From the NCBI GenBank assembly GCA_964035575.1, contig OZ037883.1, positions 1,345,060 to 1,409,059 on the forward strand: a stretch of 64,000 bases of DNA, read 5' to 3'. Made by a program: the position numbers and the translations under genes. Under the pieces are notes generated by a model that worked only from the letters and a program-made list of their open reading frames with translations, had not been told where the DNA came from and made no database searches. Each line of letters starts with the position of its first letter. Position 1 is the first letter of the stretch. This DNA is from Rhynchopus sp. YZ270_cl-10. Lineage: Eukaryota > Euglenozoa > Diplonemea > Diplonemida > Diplonemidae. Positions 41,677-51,520 of this stretch are shown one piece after another.

Positions 41677-41705
41677 GTGTGGAGCTCATCCTCGGGTGTC
41701 AACAC
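41677..41705 (+). repeat. Intergenic hairpin element, family 2
   Basis: GTGTGGAGCTCATCC, then TCGGGTGTCAACAC. GTGT and ACAC pair. It shares the downstream AACCAAGTTTTCAAAAAAA with the copy at 32964. Confidence 0.6.
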
Positions 41706-41809
41706 AACCAAGTTTTCAAAAAAAGCGGGAACACTTATTATTTTAGGAGGTACTCGCTTCTTCCCCGCAACCTCACCACAACTCTTGCCACTAGGGGTAC
41801 CAGCACACA

Positions 41810-43285
41810 ATGGTTTGCATGGCGCGCAGAGTGCACTGGTGGGTTGCTGCGATGGTGTACGTGCTTCTGTTGATTCCTACGTGTGGGCAGACGCAGACAC
41901 AGAAAGACACCTACAGCGAGTCCTTGGTGGTGACACCGGTGCAAAGGGATCTGGTGCACGTCCTCGTGGACATGAGGGTGACTGCAGACTTGGGCACACA
42001 TTACAACTACTTCCCAAAGAAGTTTGCGCAGCTTGCACATTTCTCAAAGCTCGAGGAGATGCACCTGAGCATCGCACGCGGTGTGTGGGTGGCGGGGTGG
42101 GGTGCACAGCCCTCGCCTGCACCTGCGGCTATGCAGCTGCGCGCGTCTTTCGGGAGCACAGACAAGGTGCGCTCTTGGGCAGCACTGTCGCAGACGCTTG
42201 CTGCGTATGCGAGTGCGTCACTGGGATTTTGCCAGGTGGATGCGCAGCCAGAGTACGCCCGTGCCTTCACCCTCAGAAACGTGACACGCAGTGGTGGCAG
42301 CACTGCCCCGTGGGACTTCGTGAGCTTCATCCCCGCAGAGGAAAGCCTCTGCACAGAGAACCTGACCCCCATCCTCGGCCTCCTTCCGCACAGAGGTGCC
42401 ACCGGGCTCGCATCTCTCTTAGAGCCGACGCGCTTCTTCGCCACACGCTACCACTCCGTGCACCTCACATACCGACGTGAGAATGGGGCATACACCTTGC
42501 GTGTGGTCGCAGACTCTGTGGCACCCACCGGTGTGGGCGGGGCGTTCAGTGTGGAGGTACCTCGGGACTGCGACCTGTGCAGCACACCGGTCCTTGTGTC
42601 GGTTGTGATTCGACCTGGCTTCGAGGAGCTGCTGGAGGTGATGGACACAGAGCGGGCGGAGGTCACGACCGGCAGTGTCACTACTGTGGACTTCAACAGC
42701 GACGCCACCGCTGTGCAGTGGGGTGCTGTGGAACCGAGCTGGCAGCCTGCCCTGCAGCACGCTAACACCTCTGTTGCGAGCCACGCTGCCGACGACGGGG
42801 ACGACATGGGCACTCTGTACGTCCACACATCTGTCGGCGGGGCGACACATATTCGCATTCTTGTTCCTCTGCCACTGTTGTTTCTGCAGCCACACGTGTC
42901 CACCCTGCGTGTGCAGTGGGACGGAGGGGAGTGGGAAGAGGTTCCCCTCGTGGTGACGAAGGCGCTGAACATGCTTGCGGTTCAGGTGGACCAGGAGGCC
43001 AAAGGGCAGGTGTGCGTGCTCAAGCTCCGCTACGACAAGAACATCCTCACCATCGCGCAGTACCCGCCTGATGCAAACCGTCTGTACCTCCTCCCCCCGG
43101 TGGTCGTGTGGGGCACGTACCCAGGGGGCGTGCAGGAGGCTGTGTCACCTGCACCGGCAGGCGTGCTGCTACCCTCGCCAGACTTTTCAATGCCGTTTAA
43201 CATTCTTACATTGTCGTGCACAGCGCTCGCGCTGGTGTTCGGAGCCGTCTTTAGCCATGTGACAAAGGACTTTGCCACGAATTAA
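41810..43285 (+). CDS. GPI transamidase subunit PIG-T/Gpi16
   Basis: 491 residues, shorter than the 570-610 of human and yeast proteins. It has a signal peptide (about 1-26), a lumenal domain and a C-terminal membrane segment (about 463-485, NILTLSCTALALVFGAVF). The Gpi16 signature is clear: YNYFPKKFAQL, and ESLCTENLTPILGLLPHRGATGLASLL. Cys181 corresponds to the Cys reported to form a disulphide with the catalytic Gpi8/PIG-K subunit. The complex works in the ER membrane, replacing C-terminal propeptides with GPI anchors. The start ATG gives a signal peptide and lies after a CTAGGGGTACCAG tract. It sits 109 bp upstream of the Sec63-like gene, so two ER-translocation/modification genes are adjacent; co-expression is inference. 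Confidence 0.92.
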   Translation: MVCMARRVHWWVAAMVYVLLLIPTCGQTQTQKDTYSESLVVTPVQRDLVHVLVDMRVTADLGTHYNYFPKKFAQLAHFSKLEEMHLSIARGVWVAGWGAQPSPAPAAMQLRASFGSTDKVRSWAALSQTLAAYASASLGFCQVDAQPEYARAFTLRNVTRSGGSTAPWDFVSFIPAEESLCTENLTPILGLLPHRGATGLASLLEPTRFFATRYHSVHLTYRRENGAYTLRVVADSVAPTGVGGAFSVEVPRDCDLCSTPVLVSVVIRPGFEELLEVMDTERAEVTTGSVTTVDFNSDATAVQWGAVEPSWQPALQHANTSVASHAADDGDDMGTLYVHTSVGGATHIRILVPLPLLFLQPHVSTLRVQWDGGEWEEVPLVVTKALNMLAVQVDQEAKGQVCVLKLRYDKNILTIAQYPPDANRLYLLPPVVVWGTYPGGVQEAVSPAPAGVLLPSPDFSMPFNILTLSCTALALVFGAVFSHVTKDFATN

Positions 43286-43394
43286 AGTGAACTTCCTTCT
43301 TGCATTTTTTTTTTTTTCCCCTTCCAAAAAAATTACAGTTTATTTACAATGTTTTCACCAAAAAATAACAATCACAGGGGAAAAGTAAGCAAAA

Positions 43395-45328
43395 ATGGCG
43401 GGAAGCTTTGTGGAGGGGAACGATGACACCTTTGTGGTGATGCTGTTTGCGTTTGTGGCGACGATCTGCTGTCTGCTGCTGGTGGAGTTCTTTTTCCGCT
43501 ACCGTGTGTATGCTGTGGACCTGGCGACGTCGACGATGTTTTTGAAGCAGACCCTGGGCCTTGTGACAACCCAGCCTGCGAAGCTGAAGCTTGGATACGA
43601 AACCCTGAAAAGCAACCCCGCCTACACCAAGAAGCACATTGTGCCGCTGTGGCGTCGTGTGCTGGGACGTTGGCGGTGGGTCATGTGGGTGTCGTGCATC
43701 TTTCTTTTCTCCGTTGTTGCGTACCAGAAGCTGAGCTTCGACCCTCACGCCATCCTTGGTGTGCCCACCACTGCGAGCATGAAGGAGATCAAGACTGCCT
43801 TCAGAAAGCACACCCGCGCACTGCACCCCGACGTCAACAAGACTGAGGAGGCACGCCCCCTGTACGCCAAGGTCAAGAAGGCATACAAATACCTTCAGAA
43901 CCCTGACGAGGCACCTGACGCACGTGACACTGACGGCACGGAGGACCACAGACCCAAGGTGGCACTCCCCACGTTCATCACAGACCCTAACTACGCGCTG
44001 TACTCGATGACTCTGCTGCTGCTGCTTCTCTTCTCCGCTCCGTTCTACCTGCTCTTCTGGCTTACAAGCAAGGACTCCAGCAGCAACGTGATCCCGCTCA
44101 TGAAGAGCATCGCCAACAACATGGTCATGGTTGAGCCCTTCTTCGATATGGTCGGACAGCCTAAGAGCCCCGACCACGAGGCAGAGGCCAAGGAGCGTGT
44201 CAAGGTCCTTGCACTCATCAAGAAGGTGCAGTCTGAAGGAGGCTTCGAGCAGCCGCGTGATGAGGTGTGTACCTTCAAAAAATAATACAAAAGTGTGACT
44301 GTTTCTGTTACGAAGTCTGGAACAAGATCGTTCACTCGGTAGGATTCTCAAAACTGTGACGACTGTCTCACGGCAGCTGCACTCAACTGACAGCACAGAC
44401 AAAACAAAAACAAATACCATTATTACACATTCACAGGTCCCAATTCCTCCCGTCGACATCTGCACACACTTCCGCCCCGACATCTCCTCGTACGCAGAGA
44501 TGTGGCAGCTCCTGAATGACGTCACTGCACAGGGGGTCAAGGCCACGGTATGCTCTTCCCATCCGCTCTCGCCTTCTCTTTCATCTCCCACCCCACCCCA
44601 CCCCGGAGTGACCCCACCCACGCGTCCGCCGAGTCCAAAAGACCACCCAAACACCTACAGACTGTGAAGGAGAGCGACAACAAGCTGCGGGACAACAACA
44701 TCTTCGTGAACAGAGACCGCAGCCCCGTGGTGCAGAATGTGCTGCAGAAGGCAGCGCCGTCGCAGGAGGACACTGCCGCCATGGAGGCGCTGAAGGAAAG
44801 GAAGGCTAAGAGCAATGTGGAGGGGATGGGGTTCCGTGTGCCCTCGGCGGACGAGGAGTCGGTGGGGAACTACTTCCTGCGGCCACTGCTGGACATGGTG
44901 CTGAAGGAGATCTACATGGTGTACCCCCGGCAGGAGGGCTCCACAAAGGACATGGTCTACAAGCTGCACACCATCTACAACAACCGCTTCGACCACCTTG
45001 CGCACATGAAGAAGTACGCCGCAGAGAAGAACCTCACAGAGTTCGACGCATCAAATAAGGTGCAAACAGAAATGCTCGCTAAGGCACTATCCCTGCAGGT
45101 CCAGTCAGAGCGCTTCACATTCGAGCTTGTCGCAGAGGTATGAAAGTTTCTCCTGGACAAAAAATATAATGTTTTCCACGTGGTCACCCTGAAGTTGCCC
45201 AACACAACACAACACAAAAATAAACTATCGAATAACTAAAACAGATGAAGAACAGAACAAAGGCAGCAATGAAGGCCTACCAAGCGAGAGTCAACGGTGA
45301 CACGAAAAAGTCAAAGAAGAACAAATAG
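43395..45328 (+). CDS. Sec63-like ER J-domain protein (four exons)
   Basis: Exons are 43395-44264, 44437-44547, 44661-45137 and 45245-45328. The introns of 172, 113 and 107 nt start GTGTGT, GTATGC and GTATGA. The product is 513 residues. It has membrane segments at about 14-35, 93-110 and 198-220. A J domain lies between the second and third, with HPD at 144-146 (RALHPDVNK), the Sec63 topology that puts the J domain in the ER lumen to recruit BiP. The C-terminal half is helical and carries a short YPRQEGSTKDMVYKLH region. It ends in a Lys-rich tail (DTKKSKKNK). Yeast Sec63 has 663 residues; the Brl region here is reduced or very diverged. The last exon keeps frame and ends in a sensible basic tail. 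Intron 3 holds GAATAAC 14 nt before its AG. Confidence 0.85.
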
Positions 45329-45936
45329 ACTGCCAGTCTGCTTTGTTATGTTTTCTTTTCTCTATCAGATGCGTGTGTGCTCGATACACATTCATCTTAC
45401 GAGTTTTCTTTATTTTTTAGTTTTTATTGTAACGAACCCCCGTCCCGGTTCTATTCCCGGTTTAGTTATTGCTTTTTTCTCCCCGTTGTTTTTCCCCTTG
45501 GGTTTGAGGTGCATGTCTTGCAGGGGGAATTTCATACAAACCGGCGTACGTCTGTTTTGTGTGGGGTCCCTTGCTACAGTGTATGGTGCTCCGTGTCAGC
45601 AAAGTTGGGGGAAAGGAAGCAACGAGGACCCGTTTCAGACTCTCTGTTAGTCAGAAACACGCAAACCTTATGAAAAAAAAAGAGGGAAAAAGAGAGCGAC
45701 CAGAACAAGCAGAGAAAACGCGAACAAAAAACAAAACAAAAAAAATACAGCGTACAGGAGCCAGCTTTCGGAAGCAGTCTTTCACTCACAACTGGACTGC
45801 TTTTGAGCTTTCTCTTATCACTTTTTTTCCGGCCTTCCAGGGAGGCAGAGGTTGAATATTGTTGTGGTATTTTCACCAAAAGAACAAAACAGCAGGGGGT
45901 TTACTTTATTTTCGCATCATACATTTGTAACACTTA
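45329..45936. other. Spacer before the first 8-mer array
   Basis: No gene. A hairpin element lies at 45369-45398 after CTATCAG (ATGCGTGTGTGCTCGATA, then CACATTCATCTT). Polypurine and A-rich stretches. Confidence 0.5.
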
Positions 45937-47616
45937 CCTTAGCTCCTTAGCTCCTTAGCTCCTTAGCTCCTTAGCTCCTTAGCTCCTTAGCTCCTTAGCT
46001 CCTTAGCTCCTTAGCTCCTTAGCTCCTTAGCTCCTTAGCTCCTTAGCTCCTTAGCTCCTTAGCTCCTTAGCTCCTTAGCTCCTTAGCTCCTTAGCTCCTT
46101 AGCTCCTTAGCTCCTTAGCTCCTTAGCTCCTTAGCTCCTTAGCTCCTTAGCTCCTTAGCTCCTTAGCTCCTTAGCTCCTTAGCTCCTTAGCTCCTTAGCT
46201 CCTTAGCTCCTTAGCTCCTTAGCTCCTTAGCTCCTTAGCTCCTTAGCTCCTTAGCTCCTTAGCTCCTTAGCTCCTTAGCTCCTTAGCTCCTTAGCTCCTT
46301 AGCTCCTTAGCTCCTTAGCTCCTTAGCTCCTTAGCTCCTTAGCTCCTTAGCTCCTTAGCTCCTTAGCTCCTTAGCTCCTTAGCTCCTTAGCTCCTTAGCT
46401 CCTTAGCTCCTTAGCTCCTTAGCTCCTTAGCTCCTTAGCTCCTTAGCTCCTTAGCTCCTTAGCTCCTTAGCTCCTTAGCTCCTTAGCTCCTTAGCTCCTT
46501 AGCTCCTTAGCTCCTTAGCTCCTTAGCTCCTTAGCTCCTTAGCTCCTTAGCTCCTTAGCTCCTTAGCTCCTTAGCTCCTTAGCTCCTTAGCTCCTTAGCT
46601 CCTTAGCTCCTTAGCTCCTTAGCTCCTTAGCTCCTTAGCTCCTTAGCTCCTTAGCTCCTTAGCTCCTTAGCTCCTTAGCTCCTTAGCTCCTTAGCTCCTT
46701 AGCTCCTTAGCTCCTTAGCTCCTTAGCTCCTTAGCTCCTTAGCTCCTTAGCTCCTTAGCTCCTTAGCTCCTTAGCTCCTTAGCTCCTTAGCTCCTTAGCT
46801 CCTTAGCTCCTTAGCTCCTTAGCTCCTTAGCTCCTTAGCTCCTTAGCTCCTTAGCTCCTTAGCTCCTTAGCTCCTTAGCTCCTTAGCTCCTTAGCTCCTT
46901 AGCTCCTTAGCTCCTTAGCTCCTTAGCTCCTTAGCTCCTTAGCTCCTTAGCTCCTTAGCTCCTTAGCTCCTTAGCTCCTTAGCTCCTTAGCTCCTTAGCT
47001 CCTTAGCTCCTTAGCTCCTTAGCTCCTTAGCTCCTTAGCTCCTTAGCTCCTTAGCTCCTTAGCTCCTTAGCTCCTTAGCTCCTTAGCTCCTTAGCTCCTT
47101 AGCTCCTTAGCTCCTTAGCTCCTTAGCTCCTTAGCTCCTTAGCTCCTTAGCTCCTTAGCTCCTTAGCTCCTTAGCTCCTTAGCTCCTTAGCTCCTTAGCT
47201 CCTTAGCTCCTTAGCTCCTTAGCTCCTTAGCTCCTTAGCTCCTTAGCTCCTTAGCTCCTTAGCTCCTTAGCTCCTTAGCTCCTTAGCTCCTTAGCTCCTT
47301 AGCTCCTTAGCTCCTTAGCTCCTTAGCTCCTTAGCTCCTTAGCTCCTTAGCTCCTTAGCTCCTTAGCTCCTTAGCTCCTTAGCTCCTTAGCTCCTTAGCT
47401 CCTTAGCTCCTTAGCTCCTTAGCTCCTTAGCTCCTTAGCTCCTTAGCTCCTTAGCTCCTTAGCTCCTTAGCTCCTTAGCTCCTTAGCTCCTTAGCTCCTT
47501 AGCTCCTTAGCTCCTTAGCTCCTTAGCTCCTTAGCTCCTTAGCTCCTTAGCTCCTTAGCTCCTTAGCTCCTTAGCTCCTTAGCTCCTTAGCTCCTTAGCT
47601 CCTTAGCTCCTTAGCT
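45937..47616. repeat. Perfect tandem array of the 8-mer CCTTAGCT (about 210 copies)
   Basis: 1,680 bp of CCTTAGCT with no visible variant. It contains the palindrome AGCT in each unit. Every fifth position repeats TTAG, but the G-run expected of a telomere is absent, so it is a satellite rather than a telomere. Confidence 0.97.
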
Positions 47617-47888
47617 TGGTATGTATTGGGAAGAGTTCTGGAAGGTCATATTTGATGTCTAAGGCATCTAGGGTGCACAGGGGTGGCCGAACCTCCCGGA
47701 AAGTGAGCTTTGAAAAGGTGCACAGGGGGCTTTTCACTTTTATACAAGGGTGCACAGGGGACGAGACCCACCATTGTTGTTGTTGATTTTGTTGTGCGTT
47801 ATTGTTGTTTTCCCCTTTGGGTGTCAGTCAGTCGGGTCAGGTCACACTTACAGAAGTTCTCAAAAATTTTCACCAAAAAGAAAACTAC
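47617..47888. other. Short spacer with GGTGCACAGGGG repeats
   Basis: Three direct copies of GGTGCACAGGGG lie at about 47674-47760. A fourth lies at 51090, beyond the transposon. No gene. Confidence 0.5.
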
Positions 47889-47890
47889 TA

Positions 47891-50517
47891 AAGGGGCCCC
47901 CCAAATAAGTTCTTTATTTGGGGGGTGGTTGCTCGAAGAATAAAAGAAGTTATTTGGGGGGGAAGTTATTTGGGCAAAAAATACTGCCTTTTATTTTGGT
48001 GAGGAGTCTCTAAGGGGCTGAGATGGTTGGGGTGGAAAACAACAGCAACTGACACTACATGTGTGTCGGGTCCAACAAGTCGGAAGTAGGGAGGAGAGGG
48101 GTCAGATGGCAACACCTCAAACAGTGGGTGAGGGAGGGGGGCGGGAAGGGAGGGGGTTCACAGTGCTCACTTCTTCTTCTTCATGATGTCCATAATGGAT
48201 ACCCCAATGCGGCACGACAACATGTGCTCATCGTACAGCTTCCTCCATCCAAATCCACTCCCGCATTTGGGACAGGTGATGTTGGGGAGGGTGCTGATCT
48301 GGGGGCGGTGACCAAGCACATAACCCAGACGACGCATCCCTGACAAAACGTCCATGTCTTTCAAGGTGCGAAGATGAGATTCATAAACCCAGTGCATAAC
48401 GTTGATACGCCGTTCTTGTGCATTCATCTTTTTTTTGCTCGATAAAATAAAGTCATCCGCCAGCTTGCTGTATTGAAGTTTAAACAAAAAAAAAAAGGAC
48501 CGATCCAGGTACTGGAGATCAAGCGTCATCCCCCCCGGGATAACTGCAGGGATCATCCCGTTTTCCTTCAGCTTCGTTTTGAACCCTTCCACGAGATGCG
48601 CTCTCGCAGAATCGTAGACGGTGATCAAACGCTTGCCTCGGAAGTACTTCTGTAAGTACTCTGAGTACTTGGTTGTCATAAAATCCCCGTTGACAACCCC
48701 TGTCTCTGTGGCCGCTACATGGACCTGTGGGGGGTATTTTTGCCTTTCAGCATCCCGGGGGAGGTTTGCCTGTTTGAAAATGACAAAGGGGGGGGGTTGG
48801 TCCTCGGGGTCGGTTACGCCGGCCACGCAGGTGATGACCGTGGCGAACCTTTTCGTGTCCGTTGAGGACACGTTCCCCATCTCCGTCTCCGCTGACTCGC
48901 CTATCGGGCCGACGACCCTCATCACCCGTTGTCCCAGAGGACAGAGGGGTGTCTCGTCAAAATTGACAATGACAGTGGGGGTGGCGATGAGCCTCTGGAC
49001 GCCATGCAGGTAGCCAAAAAAAGATGCGGCAAGAGAAAGACGTTCAATCATAGTTTTGCTTCTCTGCCGGTCCACTTTTTTTTCGGAGAGGGATTCGCGC
49101 CGGAAGAAGCCGTCAAGCAACTTTTCAGTGACAATTGCCCTTGGGTGCTTCTTCGCAATTTCGGCTTGGAGCCACTCTTTCGCGCATGAACGCGTGATGT
49201 TCTTCTTGAGGGCACGCTCTTCCCTAACCCTCGCTGCGACGGCTTCTTCTTCTTCTGCGTACGTAGCTTTGCGCCCTCCTCCACCTGCCCTTTTTCTCTC
49301 CGTCGTTTTGAAGCGTCTATCCTCGTGCATGCTTGCGAACTCGTCTCTCTTGCTCAGGATCAACGCAACGGACTTACCGTCCAAGTTGTATTTCGCCCCC
49401 AGTTGGTTTTTGGAAACTCCCGAGGCGTGTTCTGCACAAAGCCAGAGCTTTTCCGAGACAGTCAGCTCGCGCCGGAGCCTCTTCGCGGGCCTCTCAATGC
49501 TTGTGGGAGCATCCTTCCTCTTGCGGTCGCTGTTGCCCTCGGTGGATACACCCTTCTCGATTGCAACAGCTCCTTCCTCATAAAGCAGCTGAAGTTGGGC
49601 TGCTTCTAGCTCGCACAATGAGGCAATGGTCCAGGATGTCTGAATAGCCTCAAGAAAAGTCCAACACGCACTCACAAAGAAACCCCTCTCCACAGCACAG
49701 GGCACATTGGGCAATTGGTTGGACAAAGTTCCCGAAGATGATAGGAGTTTGAGAATGAGAGCGCACCAAACCCCGCAGGTAATGCTGTCACTTTGCCAAC
49801 CCAGCTCTTGGACCACAACGGATCCAAACATGAGCCTCAGCTGGTCCTGAAGGCCACGTGTGATGAGGGTTTTGGCGAGGGGGTCGAAGAGGTGGCATTC
49901 CCCATCACGGTACAAGGCCACGACCCAATGAATCCCTTGTACCGATGTGTTCAGAACACATGCGTTCCAAAGCGATGGGTGCGGTGCGGGTGGGGATGGT
50001 GCTCTTGCATCTGGGACGGGTGTCGGTGGCACAAGAGTGCTTGGAGTAGGAGTCGGCGGAGCACTGGTTGCACTGGCTGGTGGAGCACTGGTTGCACTGG
50101 CTGGTGGAGCACTGGTTGGTGGAGCACTGGTTGCACTGGCTGGTGGAGCACTGGTTGGTGGAGCACTGGTTGGTGGAGCATTCGTAGGGTGCGAGTTCTG
50201 TGAAATCTTCATGGCGTTTATTTCGTTCGGGGACAGAGTGGCGTGAAATATTTGGGGACGAACGCTGAGGGGGGTCACCCGGTAAAGCAAAGACATGACT
50301 TCACTACCCCTGAGCCAATGCCCCTCCTTTCTCTGACAGACCTCGTCGTAGCTCGCGTGATCCTTCCACACCTCTTCGAGGTTGATCAGGTCTTCTTTGT
50401 TCACCTTTCTGCCGAACATGGTTTATTACAAAATTTATCTGGAGGATTGTATTCTTCTGGGGCGGGGGGAGGGGGCTCTTCATCTCCGTCGGCTCCCTGA
50501 CTCAAAAAAAACTCACT

Positions 50518-50552
<35 letters not shown>

Positions 50553-50655
50553 CACCGGGGGGGAACTTATTCGGGGTGGGGGGGGCCGGGAAAAAAAAGA
50601 AGTTATTTGGGAAAATTCCTATTATTTGGTGGGGAACTTATTTGGGGGGCCCCTT
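47891..50655 (-). mobile_element. Pogo-type DNA transposon carrying a Ulp1-transposase gene
   Basis: Perfect 22-bp terminal inverted repeats, beginning AAGGGGCCCCCCAAATAAGT at 47891 and mirrored at 50634-50655, are flanked by TA duplications (47889-47890 and 50656-50657). Extra AAGTTATTTGGGG motifs lie inside both ends as subterminal repeats. The single gene is intact on the minus strand. Element length 2,765 bp. Perfect ends, TA flanks and an open frame suggest recent activity. Confidence 0.92.
48167..50419 (-). CDS. Transposase fused to a Ulp1-type cysteine protease domain
   Basis: 750 residues. Residues about 75-130 are a Pro/Ala/Ser/Thr repeat. Residues about 140-225 look like a Ulp1/C48 (SUMO-protease) core: His164 (GIHWVVAL), Asp179 (HLFDPLAK), Gln209 (GWQSDS) and Cys215 (SITCGVW), the full His-Asp-Gln-Cys set. 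Next come a helix-turn-helix (LTVSEKLWLCAEHASGVSK, about 320) and a second CENP-B-like one (about 390-430). The DDE core has Asp488 (IVNFDETPL), Asp603 (VYDSARAHL) and Asp639 (LDLQYLDRS), a DD35D spacing as in pogo-like enzymes. A CxxC...HxxxxC zinc motif ends the protein. It would mobilise the flanking element; the protease may deconjugate SUMO or cut the protein itself. Confidence 0.9.
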   Translation of the reverse strand: MFGRKVNKEDLINLEEVWKDHASYDEVCQRKEGHWLRGSEVMSLLYRVTPLSVRPQIFHATLSPNEINAMKISQNSHPTNAPPTSAPPTSAPPASATSAPPTSAPPASATSAPPASATSAPPTPTPSTLVPPTPVPDARAPSPPAPHPSLWNACVLNTSVQGIHWVVALYRDGECHLFDPLAKTLITRGLQDQLRLMFGSVVVQELGWQSDSITCGVWCALILKLLSSSGTLSNQLPNVPCAVERGFFVSACWTFLEAIQTSWTIASLCELEAAQLQLLYEEGAVAIEKGVSTEGNSDRKRKDAPTSIERPAKRLRRELTVSEKLWLCAEHASGVSKNQLGAKYNLDGKSVALILSKRDEFASMHEDRRFKTTERKRAGGGGRKATYAEEEEAVAARVREERALKKNITRSCAKEWLQAEIAKKHPRAIVTEKLLDGFFRRESLSEKKVDRQRSKTMIERLSLAASFFGYLHGVQRLIATPTVIVNFDETPLCPLGQRVMRVVGPIGESAETEMGNVSSTDTKRFATVITCVAGVTDPEDQPPPFVIFKQANLPRDAERQKYPPQVHVAATETGVVNGDFMTTKYSEYLQKYFRGKRLITVYDSARAHLVEGFKTKLKENGMIPAVIPGGMTLDLQYLDRSFFFLFKLQYSKLADDFILSSKKKMNAQERRINVMHWVYESHLRTLKDMDVLSGMRRLGYVLGHRPQISTLPNITCPKCGSGFGWRKLYDEHMLSCRIGVSIMDIMKKKK

Positions 50656-50657
50656 TA

Positions 50658-51520
50658 AACAGATTATGGAACTTCCTTTTTATTTGTTTGTGTGTTACAG
50701 AGGAAACGGCTCACTCAATCCCCTCCTTCTCCTCCCCTCCCCTCCCCAAGACAAAGAAAAATAAAACTACACCGGTAGACAGAGCAACCCTCCCGTCCCA
50801 TCCCCTCCCCTTTTCCTTTTGGGAAAAATTGCACTCACATACGACCCTATTGATTATTTGCAGGGAAGTGTTGGTTGTAGTTGTCCCACATGCTTTCTAT
50901 TTTAGTGCCACTAACTGTGTTTTCAGGCACTGTCTTGCCAGTACAATAGTAAAGTGCCCTTGTCTGGACATCTAGCTGTTTACATACTCGCTTGACTAGT
51001 AAGTACCCCCTCTGTCACTGGATGTAGATAAAAAAAGCGAGCCTAGGGCTAAGTTGAACAACACCAAAAAAAAAAAAAAAAAAAAAAAAGGTGCACAGGG
51101 GGCAGGCACCTCGCTACTTTCTGGGGGGTACGTGTACAGTGGGGGGGGGGGGGGGGGGGGGTCCCTGTACTGCAGTGTTATACAAGGGGAGGCCCAAAAA
51201 AAATTTTTCCCACCAATTTTTACACACATAAAAAATGTAACGTAAACAAACTAATTTGCAGATAACAAAACCAAGGGCAAGTGTTTTTATTCTCCCTTCC
51301 CCTCTTTTAAGTAAGGTCTTTTTTCCGCCCATTAGTGCCTTTTCCCTGTGTTTTTCAATTGATAAAAAAGTAATAAAAACAACACTTTCAGCAGTGGAAG
51401 GTTGTGTATTATATCTAGCGGATGCTATTCACCCTCAAAACCAGCTCCGGTATTTATAAACACAACTTTTCACACCGACCCTCGGGTCAAAACACTTCCC
51501 TGTTGGACACATCGCTACCA
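50658..51520. other. Repeat-rich spacer with poly-A and poly-G runs
   Basis: No gene. A-run near 51065-51089, then GGTGCACAGGGG, then a G-run near 51139-51162. Sequence at 51276-51385 (TTTTATTCTCCCTTCCC, CTTTTAAGTAAGG) is a diverged copy of 59369-59510. Confidence 0.5.

Larger units (their letters stand above)
39615..41809. other. Spacer with acceptor-like sites and hairpin elements
   Basis: No protein gene supported. AG-ATG type hairpins lie at 39891 and 41123. At 40200-40230, ACTAATAAC is followed by a pyrimidine tract and TTGCAG, a strong 3' splice-site look-alike with no known exon. A composite motif at 41150-41225 (CGAAATGGAT, then CACGAGAGGGCTTCG) matches pieces at 12406 and 12071. Confidence 0.5.

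Noticed and set aside
45937-47616. Telomere
   Set aside because: CCTTAGCT has no G-run strand and is flanked by unique DNA on both sides.
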